This document shows positions 1 to 9,951 of a DNA stretch of 64,000 nucleotides, piece by piece (the first letter of the stretch is position 1; the number at the start of each line of letters is the position of its first letter). A program made the position numbers and the translations under genes. This DNA comes from Methylobacterium iners (GTDB taxonomy: Bacteria > Pseudomonadota > Alphaproteobacteria > Rhizobiales > Beijerinckiaceae): contig NZ_BPQP01000020.1 of NCBI RefSeq assembly GCF_022179305.1, positions 85,170-149,169 on the forward strand, given 5' to 3'. The notes below the pieces were generated by a model. The model saw nothing but the letters and a program-made list of their open reading frames with translations. It had not been told where the DNA came from and ran no database searches.

Positions 1-340
1 GCCCTGGCACGGGGGCGACGGAGAGGCAGGCCCAGAAGGTTGCGCCGTCCTTGCGGGAAGCGAGCAGCTCGGTCCCCGGCGTCCCGCCGAGCGCCTCCGC
101 CCAGGCGGCGCGCGCCTCCCGATCCGCCCGCTCGCCATGCAGGAAGCGCCCGTCGCGGCCGATCACCTCCTCGGACGTGTAGCCGGTGAGCGCCAGGAAG
201 GCGGGATTGGCGAAGACGATCGGCGCGCCCGGCCGGCGGGCATCGCTCAGGAAGGCGGGAACAGCGCAGGCCGTCAGCAGGGCGACGGTCTCCGGCCCCG
301 GGGCCTCGTCGGATCGAACGTCCAGGTCAGGCAGCGCCAT
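1..340 (-). CDS. PAS/LOV-like sensor protein, 5' part only
   Basis: This gene starts at 340 and runs off the left edge, leaving 113 codons. Translating the minus strand gives a short acidic leader, then a PAS core with AFLALTGYTSEEVIGRDGRF and SRKDGATFWACLSVAPV. The pattern matches the LOV subgroup of PAS domains, which usually carry GRNCRFLQG. Here the motif reads GRDGRFLHG, so the flavin-adduct cysteine is replaced by glycine and blue-light adduct chemistry is not expected. The output domain lies outside the window; in this group it is often an HWE histidine kinase. The neighbouring S24 repressor is on the same strand, 84 bp upstream. Confidence 0.7.
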   Translation of the reverse strand, partial: MALPDLDVRSDEAPGPETVALLTACAVPAFLSDARRPGAPIVFANPAFLALTGYTSEEVIGRDGRFLHGERADREARAAWAEALGGTPGTELLASRKDGATFWACLSVAPVPG

Positions 341-424
341 GATATGCCTTCGCGCCCTTGGAAAGTCGCTCTCCCGCCGAGGCCCAGCGATAGACGCATC
401 CGGCGTGATGGCCAACCTGCTCGC

Positions 425-1060
425 CTACTGCCGCACCCACATCACCCGCGCGATCCAGGCGATCTCGCCGACATTGACGGTGCGGTCCGGGTGCTCCGGG
501 TTCAGGGAGGCGAGCTCGATGGTGCGGGCCGTCTTGCGCTTGAGCTCCTTGGCGAGCACCTCTCCCGCGCTGAGCCGGACCACGACGCGGTCGCCCTTGC
601 GGACGCCGGCGCTCGGCGAGACGATGAGCACGTCGCCGTCGCGGTAGAGCGGCTGCATCGAATCGCCCTGGACCTCCAGGGCGAAGGCGCGCTCCTCGCC
701 GAGGTCGGGGAAGTCGATTTCCTCCCAGCCCGGGCCGCCGGTGGGCATGCCCTCGTCGGTGAACAGGCGGCCCGATCCCGCCTGGGTCATGCCGATCAGC
801 GGCACCGTTGTCCGGGGGGGGCCTTCGCGGGCCTCGATCAGGCGCAGGAAGTCGTCGAGGCTGGCGCCCGTGGCGGCCAGCACCTTCGAGACCGATTCGG
901 TCGACGGCCAGCGCTTGCGCCCGTCAGGGCCGATCCGCTTCGAGCGGTTGAAGCTCGTCGCGTCGAGCCCCGCGCGCCGGGCGAGGCCCGAGGCGGAGAA
1001 GCCGTAGCGCTCGGCCAAGCGATCGATGGCGGTCCAGATCTGCTCGTGGGACAGCATCAC
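425..1060 (-). CDS. HTH transcriptional regulator with S24 (LexA/CI-like) peptidase domain
   Basis: The 211-aa protein has an N-terminal helix-turn-helix region (about residues 5-70) and a C-terminal S24 peptidase-like domain (about 85-205). The catalytic pair is visible: Ser134 in GDSMQPLYRDGD and Lys171 in VLAKELKRK. An Ala-Gly pair at residues 94-95 (TQAGSG) could be the self-cleavage site. Repressors of this family are inactivated by RecA-stimulated autocleavage, as in phage CI, but many genomic copies act as stress regulators. No phage genes flank it, so a resident chromosomal regulator is more likely than a prophage repressor. The target is unknown. Confidence 0.88.
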   Translation of the reverse strand: MMLSHEQIWTAIDRLAERYGFSASGLARRAGLDATSFNRSKRIGPDGRKRWPSTESVSKVLAATGASLDDFLRLIEAREGPPRTTVPLIGMTQAGSGRLFTDEGMPTGGPGWEEIDFPDLGEERAFALEVQGDSMQPLYRDGDVLIVSPSAGVRKGDRVVVRLSAGEVLAKELKRKTARTIELASLNPEHPDRTVNVGEIAWIARVMWVRQ

Positions 1061-1205
1061 GGGCTCCTGGCGATGGCGCCGGCTAAGACCGCCAGCCTAG
1101 CTGTAGGAAAGTAGAACTAACGCCTGGGGAAAGCAACGGTTGGAACGCCTGCCGCGGCCCCGCGACCCGGTTGCGGCGGGGGAGCCCGCATTCTATCGCA
1201 GAAGG

Positions 1206-1562
1206 ATGCCCATCCTCTATAAGATCTGCCCCCGCCCCCTCTGGCGCGAAGCCGAGGCGGCGGGCCGCTTCACCGGCGCGCCCGTCGACGTAGCCGACGG
1301 GTTCATCCACTTCTCCACCGCCGCGCAGGTGGCGGAAACCGCCGCCCGCCACTTCGCAGGAGTGGAGGACCTCGTGCTCGTCGCAGTGGAGGCCGAAACG
1401 CTCGGCGCGGCCCTGCGCTTCGAGCCCTCCCGCGGTGGCGCCCTCTTCCCCCACCTCTACGGCGACCTTCCCCTCGACGCGGTGCGCGCGGTCCATGATC
1501 TGCCGCTTGGGCCGGACGGGCGGCACGTCTTCCCACCGCGCGTCCTGTCGGCAGGGTCATGA
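1206..1562 (+). CDS. DUF952 family protein
   Basis: A 118-aa protein of the DUF952 family, with the characteristic opening [15 protein letters not shown] and the [12 protein letters not shown] motif near residue 35. The start at 1206 is chosen because AGAAGG lies just upstream and because family members begin with this segment; the reading frame stays open back to 1140. Its stop overlaps the pyrD start by ATGA, so the two genes are probably translationally coupled. DUF952 next to pyrD is a common arrangement in alphaproteobacteria, but the biochemical role of the family is not known to me. Confidence 0.85.
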   Translation: MPILYKICPRPLWREAEAAGRFTGAPVDVADGFIHFSTAAQVAETAARHFAGVEDLVLVAVEAETLGAALRFEPSRGGALFPHLYGDLPLDAVRAVHDLPLGPDGRHVFPPRVLSAGS

Positions 1563-2641
1563 GCATGATCGGCGCGCTCTTTCCCCTCGCCAAGCCAGTC
1601 CTGCACGGGCTCGACCCGGAGGCCGCGCACGACCTCACCATCCGCGGCCTCTCCCTGCTGCCGCCGCTGCGCCCCGCGCCGGACGATCCCCGCCTCGCCG
1701 TCGAGGTGCTGGGGCGGCGCTTTCCGAACCCGGTCGGCCTCGCGGCGGGGTTCGACAAGGGCGCGCGGGTGCCCGACGCCCTGCTCGGGCTCGGCTTCGG
1801 CTTCGTCGAGGTCGGCGGCGTCGTGCCCAGGCCCCAGCCGGGCAATCCGCGTCCCCGTGTCTTCCGGCTCCCTCGCGACGGTGGAATCATCAACCGCTTC
1901 GGCCTCAACAGCGAGGGCCTCGACGTGGTGGGCGCACGCTTGACCGCCCGCCGCGGGCGCCCGGGCCTCGTCGGCGTCAATATCGGCGCGAACAAGGATT
2001 CCGCGGATCGGCTGGCCGATTACGTCGCCTGCACTCAGGCGCTGGCGCCCGTCGTGGATTTCGTGACCGTCAACGTCTCCTCGCCGAACACGCCGGGCCT
2101 GCGCGACCTCCAGGGCGAGGCCTTCCTCGACGAGTTGCTCGCCCGGGTCGTGGCCGCCCGCGACGACGTCCAGCCCGCCACCGCCATCCTCCTGAAGATC
2201 GCTCCTGATATCGGCCTCGGCGCCCTCGACGCGATCGTGGCGACGGCGCTCCGCCGGGGCGTCCAGGCCCTCGTCGTCTCGAACACCACCGTGGCGCGAC
2301 CCGCGACCCTGGCGGAGACGCGGGTGAGCGGTGAAGCCGGCGGCCTCTCCGGTCGGCCCCTCTTCGCGGCCTCGACCCGGCTGCTCGCGGAGACCTACCT
2401 GCGGGTCGAGGGCAAGATCCCGCTCGTCGGCGTCGGCGGCATCGACTCGGCCGAGGCCGCCTGGACCAAGATCCGGGCCGGCGCGAGCCTCGTCCAGCTC
2501 TACTCGGCGCTCGTCTACGAGGGACCCGGACTCGTCGACCGCATCAAGGCGGGGCTGCTCGATCGGCTGCGGAAGGAAGGAGCCGGACTCGCGGGCATCG
2601 TGGGACGCGATGCGGCCGCACTCGCACGGATCGACGGGTAG
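1559..2641 (+). CDS. pyrD: Dihydroorotate dehydrogenase, class 2 (quinone-dependent)
   Basis: PyrD oxidises dihydroorotate to orotate in de novo pyrimidine synthesis and passes electrons to membrane quinone. The 360-aa product has the class 2 N-terminal helical extension ([17 protein letters not shown]), the FMN-barrel signature [10 protein letters not shown] and the active-site loop [14 protein letters not shown] near residue 170, whose serine is the class 2 catalytic base. The C-terminal phosphate-binding motif [20 protein letters not shown] is intact. Length is normal for class 2 enzymes (about 340-370 aa). The start overlaps the DUF952 stop by ATGA; a second Met at codon 3 is an alternative. 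Confidence 0.97.
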   Translation: MSMIGALFPLAKPVLHGLDPEAAHDLTIRGLSLLPPLRPAPDDPRLAVEVLGRRFPNPVGLAAGFDKGARVPDALLGLGFGFVEVGGVVPRPQPGNPRPRVFRLPRDGGIINRFGLNSEGLDVVGARLTARRGRPGLVGVNIGANKDSADRLADYVACTQALAPVVDFVTVNVSSPNTPGLRDLQGEAFLDELLARVVAARDDVQPATAILLKIAPDIGLGALDAIVATALRRGVQALVVSNTTVARPATLAETRVSGEAGGLSGRPLFAASTRLLAETYLRVEGKIPLVGVGGIDSAEAAWTKIRAGASLVQLYSALVYEGPGLVDRIKAGLLDRLRKEGAGLAGIVGRDAAALARIDG

Positions 2642-2665
2642 GAAGCGGACCTCCCCGCCTCCGGA

Positions 2666-2884
2666 TTACGGCCGCCTGCCAGATGGTGGCCGGCGCAGGC
2701 CGGTGCCGGCGAGGACGACGAACCCCGCGGCGAGGCCGAGCAGGATCGATCGGACCGGCCCCATCTGCGAGACGGCCCCGGTCTCCGCCGCCCGCCCGGC
2801 GCTCCAGCGATCGTGGCCCGTCGCGCCGATCCCGACCACGAGGGAAGCGATCACGGCGGCGAGGAGTCGGGTGCGGGTGCGCAT
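2666..2884 (-). CDS. Small hypothetical membrane protein
   Basis: A 72-aa ORF lying convergently to pyrD. It has two hydrophobic stretches, LLAAVIASLVVGIGATG near the N-terminus (possibly a signal anchor) and ILLGLAAGFVVLAGTGL near the C-terminus, and ends in an Arg/Pro-rich tail. The start is supported by GGAGAG eight or so bases upstream of ATG. I do not recognise a family. The reading on this strand gives a coherent two-helix membrane protein, whereas the overlapping plus-strand frames give only Arg/Pro-rich shadows. Confidence 0.5.
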   Translation of the reverse strand: MRTRTRLLAAVIASLVVGIGATGHDRWSAGRAAETGAVSQMGPVRSILLGLAAGFVVLAGTGLRRPPSGRRP

Positions 2885-2975
2885 GCCTGCTCTCTCCGGC
2901 TCGGGCGATTACGAGTGGCACCGCCCCCCGTCATCCCTATAATGCCGCGGATTGCCCGCCGACGAGCACGCCCCC

Positions 2976-5141
<2,166 letters not shown>

Positions 5142-5157
5142 AGCCGTCGGCGAAGAG

Positions 5158-6594
5158 ATGGAGCATAGCAGCGTGGCGGATCAGATCTATCCGATCATCT
5201 TGTGTGGTGGGTCGGGCACGCGGCTGTGGCCTGCGTCGCGGGAGAGCATGCCCAAGCAGTTCACGGCGCTGGTGGATGCGAGAGGCTCAACCTTCCAGGC
5301 GACGGTGGAGCGGGTCACGGACGCCTCCACCTTCGCCCGTCCCACCGTGATCACGGCAGCGGACGCCCGCTTCATCGTCGCCGAGCAACTCGCCCAGGTC
5401 GGCGTCGGCGCCGACATCCTGCTCGAGCCCGAGCGGCGCGACTCGGCCGCCGCCGTGGCGGTCGCCGCCCTGCACGCGGCCGCTCGCGACCCCCAGGCCG
5501 TGGTCCTGATCCTGGCCGCCGACCACGTCATCGAGGACGCGCCCGCCTTCGCCGCCGCCGCACGCGCCGCCGCGATCGGCGCGCGGGCCGGTCAGATCAT
5601 GACGCTGGGCATCGCGCCGACCAAGCCCGCCACCGATTACGGCTACATCCGGCGCGGGCCCGCCCTCGAGGGCGTGCCCGGCGCCTACGCCGTCGCGCGC
5701 TTCGTCGAGAAGCCGAATGCTGAGGGCGCTCACGACCTGATCGCCGAGGGCGCGCTGTGGAACGCCGGCTACTTCCTGTTTCGCGCCGACGTGATGCTCG
5801 CGGAGCTGCGCCGCCACGTCCCCGCGGTGCTCGACGCCGCTGAGGCCGCGCTGGAGCATGCCACGCGCGACCTCGACTTCGTGCGGCTCGACGCGGCTGC
5901 GTTCGGGCAGGCGCCCAAGACCTCGATCGACTACGCCGTCATGGAGCGGACCGAGCTCGCCGGCGTGCTGCCGGTCTCCTTCGCCTGGTCGGATGTCGGC
6001 ACCTGGGACGCGGTCTGGGGCGTGCTGGGGCGAGACGCGCAGGGCAACGCCGTGCGCGGCCGGGTCGAGCTTGTGGAGACGACGAACAGCCTGGTGCACA
6101 GCGAGGGCGAGGGGCTGACCACGGTGGTGGGGCTGGACGACGTGGTGGTGGTGACCACGCCCGACGCGGTGCTGGTGGCCTCCAAGGCGCGCTCGGGCCA
6201 GGTCAAGGAGCTGGTGGCGCAGCTGCGCGCGGCCGGGCACCCGGAGGCGGACGCGCATCGGCGCATGTACCGCCCCTGGGGCTGGTACCAACGCATCGAC
6301 CTCGGCGAGCGCTTCCAGGTCAAGCGCATCCAGGTCACGCCGGGCGGGCGCTTGTCGCTGCAGAAGCACTTCCACCGGGCCGAGCACTGGGTGGTGGTGC
6401 GGGGCACCGCCGAGGTGACGCTGGACGGTGCCGTGTCGCTGGTGCACGAGAACGAGGCGATCTACCTGCCGATCGGGTCGATGCACCGGCTCGCCAACCC
6501 GGGCCGGATCCCGCTCGAGCTGATCGAGGTCCAGGTCGGCTCCTACACCGGCGAGGACGACATCGTCCGAACCGAAGATATCTACGGACGCTAG
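5158..6594 (+). CDS. manC: Mannose-1-phosphate guanylyltransferase / mannose-6-phosphate isomerase
   Basis: A 478-aa bifunctional enzyme that makes GDP-mannose for surface polysaccharides. The N-terminal nucleotidyltransferase domain (about 1-300) has the pyrophosphorylase signature GGSGTRLWPASRESMPKQF and FVEKPNAEGA near 180. The C-terminal type II phosphomannose isomerase cupin (about 350-470) carries YRPWGWYQRIDLGERFQVKR and QKHFHRAEHWVVVRG. Length matches the ManC/AlgA family. It begins only 16 bp after the mutase gene, possibly co-transcribed although functionally unrelated. No other polysaccharide genes are next to it. It converges on the yifB remnant. Confidence 0.95.
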   Translation: MEHSSVADQIYPIILCGGSGTRLWPASRESMPKQFTALVDARGSTFQATVERVTDASTFARPTVITAADARFIVAEQLAQVGVGADILLEPERRDSAAAVAVAALHAAARDPQAVVLILAADHVIEDAPAFAAAARAAAIGARAGQIMTLGIAPTKPATDYGYIRRGPALEGVPGAYAVARFVEKPNAEGAHDLIAEGALWNAGYFLFRADVMLAELRRHVPAVLDAAEAALEHATRDLDFVRLDAAAFGQAPKTSIDYAVMERTELAGVLPVSFAWSDVGTWDAVWGVLGRDAQGNAVRGRVELVETTNSLVHSEGEGLTTVVGLDDVVVVTTPDAVLVASKARSGQVKELVAQLRAAGHPEADAHRRMYRPWGWYQRIDLGERFQVKRIQVTPGGRLSLQKHFHRAEHWVVVRGTAEVTLDGAVSLVHENEAIYLPIGSMHRLANPGRIPLELIEVQVGSYTGEDDIVRTEDIYGR

Positions 6595-6615
6595 GCGGAC
6601 GGCGGGCGCGGCGCC

Positions 6616-7171
6616 TCAGACCATCGCGACGGGCCGCTCCGCGCGTCCGCGATAGGACAGGGCCTCGGCGAGGTGGAGGCGCCCGACCCGCTCCGTCCCG
6701 TCGAGATCGGCCAGCGTGCGTGCGACCCGCAGGGTGCGGTGGAAGCCGCGCGCCGAGAGCCGCATCGCCTCGGCCGCGTCGCGGATGAGCCGCGTGCCGT
6801 CGGCATCGGGTGCCGCGACCTCCTCGATCACGGTGGCCGGACAGGTCGCGTTGGTGATCACGCCCGTGAGGCCGCGGGCGGCGAAGCGCCGGGTCTGGAT
6901 CTCGCGCGCCGCGGCCACCCGCGCCGCCGTCTCGGCCGACCCTTCCGTCGGCGGCGGCAGGATGAGGTCGGCCGCGGTCACCGCGCCGACCTCGATGCGC
7001 AGGTCGATCCGGTCGAGGAGCGGCCCTGAGATCCGGGCGCCGTACTGCGCCACGCAGCGCTCGTTCGGCCCGCGCCGGCAGGCATAGCCGGGTTCGAGCG
7101 CCTGGCCGCAGCGGCAGGGATTCATCGCGGCCACCAGCTGGAGCCGGGCCGGATAGGTGATCCGGTGGTTG
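6616..7171 (-). pseudogene. comM: yifB/comM, 3' fragment (C-terminal third of Mg-chelatase-like ATPase)
   Basis: This is the end of a YifB/ComM-type AAA+ ATPase. It begins in the conserved NHRITYPARLQLVAAMNPC and continues through the cysteine-rich CRCGQ and CRRGPNERC segments, SGPLLDRIDLRIEV, and the C-terminal Mg_chelatase_C-like region ending in RGRAERPVAMV. The first two thirds of the gene lie at 13802-14770 and 21138-21154, on the same strand. ComM is a hexameric helicase that promotes branch migration during natural transformation. The fragment has internal Mets but no likely independent function. Both internal breakpoints are clean: the joined pieces total 1539 nt, or 513 codons. Confidence 0.95.
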
Positions 7172-7173
7172 AC

Positions 7174-7197
7174 TGTTTTTTCGATTTCCCACCTTCG
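7174..7197 (+). repeat. Left-end copy of a short direct repeat in the yifB distal insertion
   Basis: A T-run followed by GATTTCCCACCTTCG (7183-7197), starting 3 nt inside the insertion. The 15-mer is identical at 9723-9737, and with the preceding T-run the match extends to about 22 nt with one indel. It may be a unit boundary or recombination site. Confidence 0.6.
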
Positions 7198-7239
7198 GTT
7201 CCTCAGGGGTAGTCCTACCGCGACGCTCTTCTGTCGTCC

Positions 7240-7785
7240 CTACATGTTCGGAGGTGATCCTACAGAACGCGGCCAGCCTCCTAGCTCAGTATTCACGGAT
7301 GTTTTTTCATAAGTCAGAGTGACAACGCTCATTTTGCCGTCGACGTTAAAACGAAATGGAGGAGTCGAAATAATTAGCTTGTTATCTTTATACTCTGCAT
7401 TTCTTACTTGAGAAGTTCCTGACCAAACTTCATTCCAAGACGTATCAATATTGTGTGTTACATTTTTACCATCGAATGAGAATGTTCCAGCATATGCGAC
7501 TAAGCTTTTGTGCAATCCAATACGATCTTCATCAGTCATTTTATCATTCGATACCGGCTTCTTTCGCCCTTCATGAGCAATAACTACCATCACTCGGCCA
7601 TCTGGACTGTAATTCAGCCAGCCGGTTGGTTTCGGACCACCATAAGCATTGATCACTTCGTTGGAATCCACGAGCAGTCGAGTGGCAGTTACAAGTCGCC
7701 AATTGCCGATCAAGTCCTTCGTCTCGATTGCGTAGGCCGAGGGTACCGCCATGCAGAACGCGATAAATGCTGCCAATACTCTCAT
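7240..7785 (-). CDS. Secreted lipocalin-like domain protein
   Basis: A 181-aa protein with an N-terminal signal peptide (MRVLAAFIAFCMAVPSAYA) and a lipocalin-like fold signature: LIGNWRLVTATRLL just after cleavage, GWLNYSPDGRVMVVIAHEGR near residue 55, and AGTFSFDGKNVTHNID near 97. The family (lipocalin-like 5) comprises small beta-barrel proteins of uncertain ligand, usually exported. The start is strongly supported by GAGGAGG upstream of ATG at 7785. The gene is clearly richer in A+T than the core genome, in keeping with its place as cargo of the insertion. It is divergent from the hybrid kinase, with 245 bp between them. Confidence 0.82.
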   Translation of the reverse strand: MRVLAAFIAFCMAVPSAYAIETKDLIGNWRLVTATRLLVDSNEVINAYGGPKPTGWLNYSPDGRVMVVIAHEGRKKPVSNDKMTDEDRIGLHKSLVAYAGTFSFDGKNVTHNIDTSWNEVWSGTSQVRNAEYKDNKLIISTPPFRFNVDGKMSVVTLTYEKTSVNTELGGWPRSVGSPPNM

Positions 7786-8030
7786 ATGGGCCTCCTCTGA
7801 TTCGCAGGATGAATCTCAGAGGGGAATCTGAGCGCAGATCGCGGATTGTTGCCACTGAATTCTTCGCTAATGCCCACCGTCATTTGGCGAAAACTCTGCC
7901 AGCGCTTGTCATCCCGAGGATATTTGATTCGTCTCCTCCAAAGAGTTCGCTATGCTGACGAACACGACGATTAAGGCGACTTCATCGGGCCGTCCTCTGC
8001 TACAGTCGAGCAGCAATAAGAGGGACAGGC

Positions 8031-9614
8031 ATGTCTTCAGACACCCGACTCCAAGTCGGCCATATGGACGAACAACGATTCCGGCTCTTGGTCCAGGCGG
8101 TCACGGATTACGCCATCTACATGCTCGATCCCACGGGCATCGTCACAAGCTGGAACCCAGGCGCTGAACGGTTCAAAGGCTACGTCGAGGCGGAAATTCT
8201 CGGACAGCACTTCTCGCGCTTCTACACCGAAGAGGATCGCGCCACAGGTGTTCCGGGCCGAGCGCTTGAGACAGCGGTGCGGGAGGGCAAGTACGAGGCA
8301 GAAGGTTGGCGAGTGCGCAAGGACGGCACTCGCTTCTGGGCCAGCGTCGTGATCGATGCGATCCGCAGCGAGACCGGCGAGCTTGTCGGTTTTGCCAAGA
8401 TCACGCGGGACATCACCGAGCGCCAGAATGGGCAGCAGGCCCTGGAGAAGGCGCGCGCCTCTTTGTTCCAGGCGCAGAAGATGGAGGCGCTTGGGGGCTT
8501 GAGTTCCGGGATCGCGCACGACTTCAACAACCTGCTGACTGTCGTGCTCGGCAATCTCGATCTCCTGCGTCGCGCACCCGAGGAGCGTCGGCCGAGACTG
8601 ATCGACAACGCAATGCGAGCCGTCGAGCAGGGGCGTAAGCTCACGCAGCAACTACTCGCCTTCGGCCGCCGCCACACCCTTCAGCCCGAGGTGGTGGACG
8701 TGAACCGGCTGATCCTTGGGATGGACGATATGCTGAAGCAGTCGCTGCGAGGCGACATCCATATCATGTTCGACCTTGCGGAAGGACTCTGGCCCGTCGA
8801 GGTCGATCCATCGCAGTTGCAAATCGCGCTCATTAACCTCGCAGTGAACGCGCGTGACGCCATGCCCAAAGGTGGGCAATTTCGCATTCGGACGGAGAAC
8901 GTCACCGCACCCGTTGGCGACCATGCACAGTGCGTGGCGATTGCGGTGAGCGATACCGGACACGGCATGCCGCCAGACGTTCTCGCCCGCGCCTTCGAGC
9001 CATTCTTCAGCACGAAGGATGTGGGGAAAGGCACCGGGCTGGGTCTGCCGCAGGTCTACGCGTTCGCCCAGCAGTCGGATGGATCAGTGCGCGTGACGAG
9101 CGAGGTCGGTCACGGCACGACCTTCACGATCTCGCTGCCTCGCACGAGCGCGCAAGGCACCGAGGCTGCCGAGACTGGCCGCCAGCCCAGCGAGGTCGTG
9201 CATCCGCTTCATGTTCTACTGGTCGAGGACAACGCCGAGGTCGCGGAAGTCGCTGCCTCCATGATGGCCGAGCGCCGCCATACGGTCGTGAGTGCGGGCA
9301 ACGCATCGGAGGCTCTTCACGTGCTCGACTCGGGAGAGCCGTTCGATCTGATCTTGTCCGATCTTGTGATGCCGGGGGGCATGAACGGGTACGATCTCGC
9401 CAAGCGCGTGCGGAGCCGTTGGCCTACGCTGCCTGTACTCCTGGCAACAGGCTATAGCGATCAGGCGGCGATTGCGTTGAAGGAAGGCTTCCCGCTGATC
9501 TCGAAGCCTTACGAGCCCGCAGCGCTCATGCTCGCTGTCGAGCGAACCGCTTTACCAGCGACCCGCTCTCCCTCGCAGGGCAATGTCGTCCCGCTCACTC
9601 GACCAGTTTCATGA
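8031..9614 (+). CDS. PAS hybrid histidine kinase with receiver domain
   Basis: A 527-aa cytoplasmic sensor. Domain order is PAS (about 15-135, with TDYAIYMLDPTGIVTSWNPG and FARITRDITER-like end), HisKA (about 150-215, phosphoacceptor His in SSGIAHDFNNLLTV near 163), HATPase_c (about 260-380, INLAVNARDAMPKGG and DTGHGM, GTGLGLPQVYAF) and a C-terminal receiver (about 400-515) with Asp444 in LILSDLVMPGG. It has no transmembrane segment. The layout resembles the kinases found widely in Methylobacterium and Rhizobiales. The next gene downstream is another, broken, sensor kinase. The signal and the partner regulator are unknown. Confidence 0.92.
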   Translation: MSSDTRLQVGHMDEQRFRLLVQAVTDYAIYMLDPTGIVTSWNPGAERFKGYVEAEILGQHFSRFYTEEDRATGVPGRALETAVREGKYEAEGWRVRKDGTRFWASVVIDAIRSETGELVGFAKITRDITERQNGQQALEKARASLFQAQKMEALGGLSSGIAHDFNNLLTVVLGNLDLLRRAPEERRPRLIDNAMRAVEQGRKLTQQLLAFGRRHTLQPEVVDVNRLILGMDDMLKQSLRGDIHIMFDLAEGLWPVEVDPSQLQIALINLAVNARDAMPKGGQFRIRTENVTAPVGDHAQCVAIAVSDTGHGMPPDVLARAFEPFFSTKDVGKGTGLGLPQVYAFAQQSDGSVRVTSEVGHGTTFTISLPRTSAQGTEAAETGRQPSEVVHPLHVLLVEDNAEVAEVAASMMAERRHTVVSAGNASEALHVLDSGEPFDLILSDLVMPGGMNGYDLAKRVRSRWPTLPVLLATGYSDQAAIALKEGFPLISKPYEPAALMLAVERTALPATRSPSQGNVVPLTRPVS

Positions 9615-9951
9615 CCGAGTAGCTGGTTAAATTCAGAATGGGGCAATAAAGGCATAGGCTCGCCTTTAACATCAACCACTTACCGACATCCAATAGGTCT
9701 TCCGCGCCCTGGCTCTTTTTCGGATTTCCCACCTTCGCTCGCATCGAAAACTATGGCGGCGTACCCTCAAAACAATAGCCTCAGCCACTGGTTGTATTTG
9801 CGCGGTCGCTCAGCGCCGCCAAGCGCGGACCTTTCGTGTTTTGCGCAACTTAATTGCGCCCCAATCCTCGCGATACGATTTAACATATGCTGCGCTCGCG
9901 CGAATCGCTTCAGGCCGACACCACTCGGCACCTTCTACGGCAGTAAACGAA
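9615..9951. other. 337-bp intergenic stretch between two kinase genes
   Basis: It holds the second copy of the short repeat (9714-9737) and presumably the promoter of the downstream kinase pseudogene. Just before the repeat, CAATAGGTCTT (about 9691-9701) resembles CAGTAGGTCTT at the right end of the insertion (about 13784-13794). No convincing coding sequence is seen. Confidence 0.6.
9714..9737 (+). repeat. Internal copy of the short direct repeat in the yifB distal insertion
   Basis: CTTTTTCGG followed by the tail shared with 7183-7197 (15-nt identity at 9723-9737). It sits between the hybrid kinase and the HWE kinase pseudogene and may mark the junction of two tandemly inserted units. Confidence 0.6.

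Noticed and set aside
425-1060. Prophage at the left end
   Set aside because: An S24 repressor alone, with DUF952-pyrD beside it and no phage structural genes, does not make a prophage.
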